Part shown: positions 33,978-45,288 of the stretch, piece after piece | Layout: each line of letters starts with the position of its first letter | How positions within the stretch are numbered: position 1 is the stretch's first letter | Assembly: GCA_022661535.1 (NCBI GenBank) | Contig: JAKULF010000003.1 | Coordinates: 5,456,001-5,520,000 of the forward strand | Reading direction: 5' to 3' | Length of the DNA stretch: 64,000 bases | Origin: Eutypa lata | Lineage: Eukaryota > Ascomycota > Sordariomycetes > Xylariales > Diatrypaceae | Notes under the pieces: model-generated | Database searches by the model: none | What the model was told of the DNA's origin: nothing | What the model saw: only the letters and a program-made list of their open reading frames with translations | Position numbers and translations under genes: made by a program

Positions 33978-34798
33978 AGGTTGACCTTCCCGTATTAGCA
34001 TGGTAGTGTTTATCAGGGCTCTGGATGGATTGCGTGGCGGCGGCATATCAAGACAGACAAGTGGTGAATTCATGTCCTTGCTTGGCACCTCCTAGCTATA
34101 GATAATACATTAAACATACCATTCCCTGAAACTCCTTGCGGCTTATGCTTTGCTGATCCTTTGCTCTGGTAGTATATCATACGAGAGATAGATATGAAAG
34201 TCAAGCTTCAGGTATTAACATATTGTGTAATTCGAATAATCATATGTTTGTGCTATTTCTTATAGGATAATAACCAATTGCCATTGAATCTGTAGGTATA
34301 ATTCGAATCGGAGTATAAAGGGTATCATTTAATTTGGTAGCATTAACATGACAGAACAATTACTAAATGTCTGGGGTATAGTGTAATGTTATATATTTTA
34401 TATATCTAGATTTATACAATCCATCTACTCTCACTATATTTTATTAGTTGCTCCATAAATTTTTAACCAATTAAAGTGCCGGATCTTACCCCAGACTTTC
34501 GCATTCTCGACGTCGCTGTACAACCACTATAGGTCCCTTTCGAATGCACTTTTTTTTATATGACAATGCATTGTACATTTTAACTTTTGGCATTGATTAT
34601 TAACTTTTTTATCCGATCGTCGTCGAACATTATTACATGGCCCGCGAAAAGCTGATCAATGCGCAGATCTGTGGCGTACGGGTTAGTTCGTGGCAGTGGT
34701 GGCGCGACCGCTCAGTTCACTCAGTGGCATCTACTCTTTAAGCATTTACTTTTAGCTATGGTTTCAACTATCGTAAGTTTACTTCATGATTCGCTTAC
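33978..34798. other. intergenic, AT-rich in the centre
   Basis: This is the 3' flank of the esterase followed by an AT-rich stretch (about 34190-34640) that is not RIP-exhausted. From about 34660 the sequence begins to resemble the satellite array to the right. No gene was seen. Confidence 0.5.
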
Positions 34799-35607
34799 GA
34801 ACGGGCCAGATCGTTTCCGAAAGTGGATAGTCAACCGCTTTCCCCGAGCTGTAATAAGACAAGGTGTGACTTAGCGAGGTTCTGAGCAGGGTGCCGCGCG
34901 TTTTTACATCGTGAACGGGCCAGATAGTGGTTGAAGGTAAGCGGCAGCGCCCTTTCCTTCATGTTGTGGTATGTTCAGAGGACGATTCCAAGCATCAGCA
35001 CGCTGACCTCCGTAAGCAGCGGCACGTCTAGATCATGAACGGCCCAGATAGTGCTCGAAAGCAAGCCAGCATCACCCTGTCCCTCACGTTGTGGTAGGTT
35101 GAAGGCGTGATTCAACCAGATTTTAAGCAGCAGTGCGCCGACCTCCGTAAGGGAATGGTACCTATAGGTCGTGAACGGCCCAGATAGTGCTCGAAAGCAA
35201 GCCGGCATCACCCTGTCCCTCACGTTGTGGTAGGTTGAAGGCGTGATTCAACCAGATTTTAAGCAGCAGTGCGCCGACCTCCGTAAGGGAATGGTACCTA
35301 TAGGTCGTGAACGGCCCAGATAGTGCTCGAAAGCAAGCCGGCATCACCCTGTCCCTCACGTTGTGGTAGGTTGAAGGCGTGATTCAACCAGATTTTAAGC
35401 AGCAGTGCGCCGACCTCCGTAAGGGAATGGTACCTATAGGTCGTGAACGGCCCAGATAGTGCTCGAAAACAAACCGGGAGCGCCCTTTCTCTCATGTTAT
35501 ATTCCGTTTAAGGAGTGAGTTGTCGTACGTTCTAAGCAGCAGCACGTCGGCGTCCGTCAACAAGCAGTACGTCTACATCATAAACGGGTTAGATAGGGCC
35601 CGGACGG
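34799..35607. repeat. about 136-bp tandem satellite array, seven monomers
   Basis: The marker GAACGGSCCAGATAG recurs at 34799, 34913, 35037, 35173, 35309, 35445 and (as AAACGGGTTAGATAG) 35582. The spacings are 114, 124, 136, 136, 136 and 137 bp. The three 136-bp steps in the centre (about 35037-35445) are near-identical, and the outer units are diverged. The period is not a multiple of three, and the identical peptides that appear on the minus strand are repeat artefacts. The array ends about 125 bp before the start codon of the next gene. Confidence 0.9.
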
Positions 35608-35733
35608 ATGCGTATAAATTGTATCGGATTGACTTGCTCACAGCTGGGAACTATCGCTACCTTACTGCATCACTACGTCAACACATCTACACAACTACAC
35701 ATCCATACACTTACTATCCCCTTTCTTGCTGCG

Positions 35734-37005
35734 ATGGATTCTTTACCTGATTCTAATCTCGATGTTACCAACAACATCAATAAGCTTGCTGTCGCTCCCG
35801 TTCGTTGCCCTTTTTGTTTGACAACCAGGCCCGCTTACCAGTTACGGCTCCCTGACGTTGCTTATAAGGAACTACTTTCCGTAAAGCATCAGAACAGGGA
35901 GCTGTGTTATTTCTGTTATTTTCTTCTCAAGATGTGGAAAGTATCCGGAAATCTCCGAAAGCATCGATCAGGCGACGACAAGAACGTGGAGAGACTTTTA
36001 GTGCTCACTCGCAAGGTTTTCCATAGGGAGCCTGATAGGCTTTGCTAGCGTTGTGACAAAGTCCGCGGTCCCGAATACTTTCATATTCTGCAAATCACGT
36101 ACCTTATCTGTTCCTATTGTCGGGCGGATCTAGCTCACGAACATGGCCGACTCGAGGTGACTGAGTACACCTGTAGAACGAACGACGATAAGCGGCGCCT
36201 AACCCTCTCGGAAGCTTTCGAATTATTCACTCGGCCGCTGATCCCTGAGTTGTTCCCCGATCAGCTTCATGTTCAGCCTAGCCTCAGCTACCACCTGACC
36301 ACTAAGTCTTGGATGATTTTGAAACATGAAGCATTGGCCAAAGAGGCTACGGAAGTATGTATTTTGGCATGATAGTCCACTTTCAGTCTTGATTACTAAC
36401 ACTACTTTTAGACATTGCTCCGTGATCTCAATTCAATGGCTATTGCTTTCGAAGATGGTATCAATGACGATGATTTCGAACCTATTCATCGCGATCACTC
36501 CCGATCTGCTCCTATCGTCATCGACCTATCTAACCTTCCCCCTGCGGAACCGCCTGTTCACGCGGAACCTCCTGTCCACGTGGAACCGCCTTGCCCTATC
36601 CCCAAGAAACGGGCAAAGGCTACTGTCGAGGAAGGTGAAGATAGTGACGACGAACCTTTACTTCCTTCTAGGCACCGATCTTCTGCCGCCGTTCACGAAC
36701 CGTCCCCACCTATCAAAATCGAACCTGGGACTTCTACTCCGAAGAATCCTACAAAGGTTGCCCCCAAGGAAGCTGAAGGAGGTGATGGCAGCGACTTTGA
36801 TACCTTGTTCCCCATCAAGACCCGATTTAAGGTAATCATTGACGATAAGGATGCCATCGTAGCCGAACATGAGTCACCGGTTCCAAAGCGACGACTGAGA
36901 AGCCGCAAAGCTTTGGCTGCTCACCATGAAGACGATAGAGCTGGCCGTGGAACAGGACCGACTACACCGAAGAAGGTCGAGAACGGTGATGATAGTCACC
37001 TTTAG
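35734..37005 (+). pseudogene. four-CxxC zinc-binding-type protein gene with one in-frame TAG
   Basis: Family not recognised. An ATG at 35734 opens a frame that is interrupted only by TAG 36046-36048 and otherwise stays open to 36354. A clean 57-bp intron (36355-36411; GTATGT donor, CTAAC branch, TTTTAG acceptor) keeps the frame into a second exon ending at 37005. The total capacity is 404 codons plus the stop. The first exon contains four C-X2-C pairs (CPFC, CYFC, C-stop-R-C, CSYC), an arrangement expected to bind two zinc ions, and the TAG lies inside the third pair. The second exon encodes an acidic, Pro-rich disordered region with EPPVH repeats and basic patches (PKKRAK, PKRRLRSRK) that look like nuclear localisation signals. 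CAG-to-TAG or TGG-to-TAG would both fit RIP. Recent inactivation, stop readthrough and sequencing error are all open. Confidence 0.65.
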
Positions 37006-37264
37006 GATGCCCCTGCTACACTTCTACCCTTTACTGCTTCCCGGAAGTGGTAATTTTAATACACGAGGTACTTTTCTATTTGTATTTAAATATAGCTCTC
37101 CACTTATCTCCTTAATAATAATTCGTAATCTGTTCGTTTGATATTAGTACGTAACGCGATTATAAACTATAGTTCGCGATTTTTCGTATATGTTACGTCT
37201 TTTTCTTTTTTGAATAAAACTAATTTTTTTTTTTTTCTTAATATTATTAATTCCTTTTAATACC

Positions 37265-40200
37265 GATTATTTTTAGTTAAAATTATTCTTTACATTATAA
37301 ATTTATCTTTATTTATACGTCGTTATTTAAAATATAAAAAAATACGCGAAAACTTTAAAATAAATATAAATTTATATACGAACGCGATTTATCGAACTTA
37401 TACGAAAAAATACATATTCTTTAAACGATAACTTTTAAAAAAAGTTAATTTTAATATTATTCGTAATTTTAAACGTTAACGAAAAAATTCGAAGTTTTTA
37501 TAATAAAACTTAATTATTATAATTTCGTTTCGTATAATTTTAACTTTTTTACTTTTATTTAATATTTTTTCTTTAAATTTTAATTTAATTATAATTAAAC
37601 TTAATTTTTATAAAGTTAATATAAATAATTTAAAGCTTAAAAAAAACGTAAACAAATTTAATAAAAACGTATTAAAATTAAAATATACCTTTAAAGCTTA
37701 ATTATTATAAATTAAATTTTTATAAATATTTATAAATAACATTAATTATATAAATAAATAATGTAATAAATATAACGCTTTTTTATAAAAAAATAAACGT
37801 TTTAATTAAAAAAAAAAAAAATTAAAATCTTTATAACTTATTATTTAAATAAAGATATTAAGTTGTTATTATAATATAAATTACTTAAATATTTACGATT
37901 ATAATTAATTAAGTTAAATGTTAAATTAAAAGCGTTTCGTAAGAATTTTCGTTTTTATAACTTCGCTTTTACTTTTATTTTAACTTTATATAAATCGATT
38001 AATTAAGTAAAGTTTCGTTCGAATTTAATTTACTTTTAAATTTAAAAAGTTTTTTATTATATTATAAAGCTTTTAAAAATGATAAAAACGAAAAGATTTT
38101 AATATGCGTAGCTTTACTTTTATAATTTTTATATAATTATTTAATATTATTTAAAAGTAAACGAAAATATATATTTAAATTTAAATAAAGTTAAAGAACT
38201 TTTAAAAAATATTTATATTAATAATTTATACGTTAAAAAGTTTATTATTATTTAAAAGTAAATGAAATAAATTGCTTTTAATTTACGAAAAATAAATAAC
38301 GATTACGTTTATATTTGCATTATTTTAAATTTTAAATTAAAGTTAATTATAAAATAAATTATTAATAAACGACGATATAATCTTTTAACTTTTAACGACG
38401 TAATCGTTATATTTTCGAATATTTTCGCTTTTAAAAAAGTATAAAGAAAAATTATTTTAATTAAACGAATCGTATTAAAACCGAAAAAATACTTTTATCG
38501 TAAAATTTTAATAAATAATATTATTTATATATTTTTTATTTATTTTTTAATATAATTATACGGTAAAATAAATTACGATAATAAAATGATTTTTTGCGAA
38601 AAAATTCGAAAAAAATAAAAAATTACTTTAATATAATATTATTAATATTATTTATATATTTAAAAATTAAAAGAATTAATTTTTTTCGTTTTTTAATAAT
38701 TATTTTAATAATATATTATAAATTATTAAGTTATTACGAAATAAATAACTTTATAATAATTATAATATAAATAAAATAATTATTATAAAGCTTTTCGAAC
38801 CGAATTTATAAATACGATATATTTTTAAAATATTAATATTATTATAATTAATCGTTTAATAATTTTTTTATTTTTTTTTATAAATAATAATAAATTTATA
38901 TTTCGTTTATATTAAAATTTAATAATAATTATATATTATTTTAATAAATTAATATTTTTTATTATTTTTATAATAAATTTAAATTAATTTAAAATTAAAC
39001 GAAAGTTTTTATCGAAATAAATCGTAAATAATTATTTTAATATTAATATTTATATTTTTAATTAAAAAAAAAAAATTATTAAACGATATTATTAAATATT
39101 ATTATTTTAAATATTACGTTATAATAATATAAATAATTAAATATTAAAAAAAAAACTTATTTTATATATATTATTTAATATTTTTAAATTTAAAAAATTA
39201 CGATTAACTTTTAAATTTTGTAAATATTAATCGTATTATATATATAGAAATTTTCGATTTTAATATTAATTTAAATAATTAACTTTAAAAAATAATAAAA
39301 TTAATTATAATATATTAATTATATAATAAAAATAATTCGAACGCGCTTTATATAATTAATAATTAATGTTTTAAAAAATACTTAAAGTTATATTATTTCG
39401 TTATAAAAGTAAAAAAAAATAAATATTTTATTTATAAATATAAGCGAATAAATAAACTTTTTAATAATAAAATATTATAAAAGTATAATAATAAATAAAT
39501 AATTTTTTATAATTTTTATTTAATTTAAAAATATTAAATTTATATTAATATAAAAATTTATGCATTTATTAAAAGCGTAAAATATATAAATAAATATTTA
39601 TATAAAAAAATTAATTAAATAATCGTTTATATTTAAATAAAAAAGGCATTTATTAATATTATTTAAAATAAAGCTTAACGAAACGAAATTTAAAAGCATT
39701 TATAAAATCGATTTATCGATTCGTTTAAAATTATTTATCGTTTATTAAACTTATACGTTTACGATATTTAATTATTAATTAAACTTTTAATCGTTTATTT
39801 TTTAAATTAAAATAAAATTATTTATAATTTATACGTAAATATTTAATAATTATCGAATAAATTTAATTAATATCGTATAATTTTAAAAATATAATTTAAA
39901 TATAATAAAGTATATATAAACGATTATAAGATTTTTTATTAAGATTTTTTTATTTATTATTAATAAAATTTAAAAATAAAATAAATTAAATATAAACGAA
40001 ACGTTATAAGAAAAATCGATTATATTTATTTCGTATATTTTAACGTAAATAAACGTTTTTATTTTTACTTTTTTTTTATTTTAATTTCGAAAATTATTAA
40101 ATAAATTAATTTATAACGTATTAAAAACGTTTAATATTAATTATTTAAAAAGTTTTATAAAGCTTATAAGTTATTAAAAAACAATCGATATTAAAAAATG

Positions 40201-43200
40201 TTTTTTAAAAAGTTAAAAATATTTATAAATAATCATTAATTTAAGAGTTTATTTATATATACATTAAATATAAACGACGTAAAATAATTTATTATTATTT
40301 AAGAAAAGTTTAAAAAGTATTTATATAATAATTTATTAAAATAAATTAAACGTTTTTAAAAAATATTAATTATTTTAAAAAGTATTTATTTAAATTATAA
40401 GCTTTATTTAATTAAAGGATTTTTTATAAAAAATAAAAATTAAAAAAAAACCAAGCTTTTTAATTTTATATTCGATTAAATTTAAATTAAAAGTAATCGT
40501 TTAATATAAACGAAGTTAAATTACGATTTAATTATAAAAAAATAATTATAAAACGAAATAATATAAAAGTTAAATTTTAATTAATTCGTAATATATAAAT
40601 AAATAATAAATATAATTAATAATACGTTTATATATATATATTTTTATTTTTAAAGTTATAATAATATTAATAAAATTTTTTTATATATGGTTTTTTATTA
40701 TTATTATTATTTAAAAAGAAAAATCGTTTTTTATATTACTTTTTTCGAAATCGTAACTTTATTATTATTAAAAAATAAAATTATTTATTTACGTTTTAAT
40801 ATATTTATTCGATTAAATTTAAAATTAAATTATTTTATTATATATAAATTAAATATAATAACGTTATTTTAAAAAACGTTATTTATTATTTAAAATAAAG
40901 TTATTATATAATATAAATATACTTTTAAAGTTATTAATAAAATACTTCGTAATATTTAAAAAAAAAACTTTTTATTCGAAAAGATTTCGATATTATTCGA
41001 AAGAAACTTTATGTAAATTTTCTTTATTATTTAAAAAAAAACGAAATCGTAAATTATTTAAATATATTTATAATATTTTTTTATTTAATTATAATTAATT
41101 AAATTATTTTTAATAAAGAATATATAAATTTAACGAAACGATAAAAAAAATTATAAATTCGTTAAATAATTTCGAAACTTAAATTATTACTTTAAATTTA
41201 ACGAATTAATATTAATTTTTTTCGAAATATAAAAATTTAAAATTATAAATTAATTATATAAATATATTTATTTTTAAAACGTATTAAACCGCGTTAATTA
41301 TAATTTAATAATATTTATTTTTAAATATATTTTATTAATATATAACGCTTTTATTATTATTATTAATAATAATTTATTAAATCGTTTTTTCGATATAATT
41401 AAAAAATATTTATTCGAAAATAAATATATCGATACGAAATCGAATTTTTACGAATAATTTTTAATTAAATATTTATATTTTTTACGTTTTTTAAAAGCAT
41501 TAATTTTAAAACTTTAATTAAAAATTAATACTTTTATTATATTATTAAAAAATATAAATTTAAATAAAAGTTTTTATAATAAAATATAAATAATAATAAT
41601 TAAATTCGATTAATATAATATTAAAGCGAAAATTTTTAATAATTATTTTAATAATTAAAATTATATTATTTTATATATTAAATTAATTTAAAATAATAAT
41701 AAATAATTATTTTTTTAATTTAAACGTTAATTTTTAATTGCGATTTATTTTATAATAACGATAAATAAAATATAAAATTAATCGTTTAATATAATCGATA
41801 TTAATTAATATATTTTTATATTTATATATAATTAATTTTATATAATAATATTACGAATTAAAAGTTTTAAAAAATTAAAAATATTATAATCGATATATTT
41901 CGAATTAAATTAAATTTTAAATATTATATATTTAAAAATATTATAAATATTATAAAATTAAAAAATTTATTATAAAAAAAAAAATTAAAATAAATTATTA
42001 TAAATTATTTTTAATTAATTTAATTTAAAATATATTTAATATTTAAATAAAAAAAAAAAAAAAATTTTTATAAAAATTATTAAAAGTTCGTAAAAATAAA
42101 CGTTAAAACAAACTTAAAATCGAAAAACGTTAATACGTTTTAAACGTATTAAAAAAAATTAAATTAAATATTATTAAAATCGAAAAAATAAAAATAATAA
42201 TTTATAAAAACGATTAAAAACGTAATAAAATAATAAAAAAATATAAATTTAAATAAAGTCGAAAAAGCTTAAATAACGAATATTTAAAAAATTATAAAAC
42301 TTATAATAACGTTAAAAACTTTTTTATTTATTTTATTAAATTTGAATAAATTAAATTAAATATTAAATATTAAATTAAAAATAATAAATTAAATATAATA
42401 AAGTTTAATTATAATTAAAAAAGTTAAATCGAATAATTAAAATCGAAAATTAAAAATTAAAATTAAAAAGTATAAATTAAAATTAATAAGTTTTAATTAT
42501 AAAAATAAAATAATTATAAATAAATATAAATAATTATTATAAATTATCGTTTTTCGAATTTAAAAAAATACGTTAAAAATTAAATAATATTAATTAAAAT
42601 AAAATAAAATTTATTAAATATTATATTTAAAAAATAATTTAATACGCATCGAATAATACGTTAAAAAAGTAATTTCTTGGTTAATAAAAATTAATTAAAT
42701 TAATAAACTTGGCGAAAATCGAAAAATATCGAATAAAATTAAAAAAAAACTTTTAAATCGAATTATTTTAATTTAAAAAAATCGTAATAAACTTTTCGTT
42801 TTTTTTTATACGTTTTTAAACATTTAATAAAACGATATATATTAAAATTAAATAATATTAAAAAATAATAATTAAAACGAATTAAAATTTATTAAAACGA
42901 AATAAATATTTAAAATCTTTATTATTATAATAATAATTTATATATAAATCGTAAAAATAATTAAAAATAACGATATATTAATTTTCGAAAAAATCGTTTT
43001 TTTTCGAATAATTATTATATATATATAAAAAATATTAAACGGTTTTAATTATTACGTTATATATAATTAAAAATTATCGTTAATATAAAAACGATATTAA
43101 AAAAAATTAATCGAAAATTTACTTTTATAATTAAATAATACATTATTATAAAGTTTAATCTTTTTATATTATTAATTATTAATATTTTTTTAAATAATAA

Positions 43201-45030
43201 AAATTAAATTAAAATTTTATTTAATTTTAAATTATTAAATTTATTAATAATTATAAAATATTAAAAAAAATCGATAAAAATATTTATAATAAAATTAATT
43301 AATATAATAACGAAAATAAACGAAACCTTTAAATTAATAATACGATATAATATTTAATAATTAAATATATAATAATTAAAATTAATATTAATTAAAATTA
43401 ATTCGTTTCGAAAATAAATAATTATAATTATAACTTAAATATTATATTATTTAAATAAAATTAAATATAAATAAATTTTTTTAAATAAAATTTAAATCGT
43501 TTTCGAAAATCGATTAAAATTCGTAAATAAAATTAAACGTTTTCGAATTTAAAAAATAAAAATATTTAAAATTAAATCGTTTTCGTTAAAATTATTATTA
43601 AAGTTTTTATTATTAATAACTTTTTAATAAAATTAATAAAACGTATAAATTTATTTTTTTATTTAATAAATGTTAAGATTATAATTATTTAAAAAATTTA
43701 TATTATAAAATTTAAATAAATTTTTTCGTTTAATATAAAAATTAAAAAAAAATAAACGAAATTTATTAAATATTTTAAAATTAATAAAAAAAGTATCGTT
43801 TAACGAAAACGAAAGATTATAATTAATATTAATTGTAATTATAAAGAAAATTTTTATAATATCGATCGGGATAAAATCGGAAATATAGGCTTTTGCGGTA
43901 TTAGTCGGGACGGAACCGGGGATGTAAGCTTTTGCGGTATCGGCCGGGATAAAACCGGGGACGTGGGCTTTTGCGGTACCGGTTAAGATAGAACCGGGAA
44001 CGTGGGTTTTTGCGGTATTGGTTGGGATAAAACCGGGGACGTAAGCTTTTGCGATACTGGTCGGGATAGAACCGGAAACGTAAGCTTTTGCGGGATCGGC
44101 CGGGGTAAAACCGGGAATAAAAGTTATTGCGTTAAAGGGAAAGTTGTTAATATTAATCGTAGTTTTCGAGATAAACGTTTTTCGGGAATTATGTGATTAT
44201 TGTTTATTTTTTTTAAAACTTTTCGAGCTTGTTATAAAAAAAGTTAATTAAATACGATTAATTTCGAATATAAATATTCGATTATAATAATATAAAATAA
44301 AGTTCGTTAAATATTAATTAAACGTAATTATATACGTATAAAAATAAAAATTTTTAAAAAAGTTTAAAAAATATCGTTAATAATCGTTTAAAAAATAACG
44401 ATAAAAATTAAAAAAATAATAATAAAAATTAATTTAAAAAAATAAAAATAAAAATAAAATAAAAATAAATTATTATATAAAAAAAATATAAAAAAAAATA
44501 TAAAAAAAAAATATAAAAAAATATAATTAAAATAAAATTAAAATAAACTTAAATATAATTAAACTTTTATAAAACTTAAAAATAATTAATAAAAACTTTA
44601 AAAAACATTAAATATAAAAAGTATTTAAATTTTTAATTTTTCGAAATAATTTAAATTTTTAAAGTTTTAAAAAAACGAATATTAATATAAATAAATAATA
44701 AAACATAACGTTATAAAATTATATAATATAAAAATAATAAAACTTATTTTTAATTTAATAATAATAAAAAAAAAAAAAAAAAAAAAATTTAAAATTAATT
44801 AAATTATAATTAATTTTAAATATAAACTTAAATTACGTTAATTTAATTAAATTAAAATTCGCATTATAAATATTTAAATATAATATATTACGTAATAATA
44901 AATTAAATTATAAATTAAATAATAAAATTTACGATTAATTTAACTTATTAAAACTAATCGAGCTTATTCGAAACAAATTAAGTAAAAATATACTTAATTT
45001 TAAAGATACGTTAACTTTTATCTATACATT
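37265..45030. repeat. AT-rich RIP-degraded tract (right)
   Basis: The signature is the same as at 1-8395: CA/TG nearly absent, TA in excess, CG retained, and no credible genes. The left border is gradual over 37005-37265, directly after the four-CxxC gene. The right border is at about 45000-45050. A poly-A run of more than 20 lies at about 44765-44787. A less mutated island at 43864-44131 is listed separately. The original element cannot be identified by eye. Confidence 0.9.
43864..44131 (+). repeat. 39-bp tandem repeat island encoding 13-residue units
   Basis: About seven units of 39 bp lie inside the RIP tract but keep a far higher GC content and contain many TG dinucleotides (TTTTGCGG in every unit). 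In the plus frame they read as variants of SFCGIGRDKTGDV. One unit has TAA where the others have CGG or TGG (near 43984-43986). No start codon, intron or flanking exon is visible. It is either a remnant of a repeat-containing coding exon or a satellite that happens to be open. Confidence 0.8.
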
Positions 45031-45288
45031 TCCTTTTAAAGCAGCCTGCAAAGCAAGCAACAGCGCTAGCTGGTTTAATATATATATATATATATATATT
45101 CTTATCATATCTATTTTATACATACCGATTTTATTCTCTGATATAGCGCAATCTCCTATTTAACTTACCGTCTACACTGGCAATTACCCAATAAGTAGAA
45201 ATGGAAAATCACCATCAGAAACTACTCTTACTTTAAGTACTTACCTGTCTTACGTCTCGCACCGCCACTACTCACCTCACCGACTCAC
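45031..45288. other. border of the right RIP tract
   Basis: Composition changes from RIP-like to normal within about 50 bp. A TA microsatellite lies at about 45078-45099. The 3' flank of the next gene follows. Confidence 0.6.

Noticed and set aside
34975..35495. Repeated identical peptides on the minus strand, resembling a small gene family.
   Set aside because: They are created by the 136-bp satellite; the period is not a multiple of three and the frame breaks at each unit.
40687..40872. 61-codon frame in the right RIP tract.
   Set aside because: It encodes only Tyr/Phe/Ile/Leu/Lys/Asn, as any AT-only DNA would.
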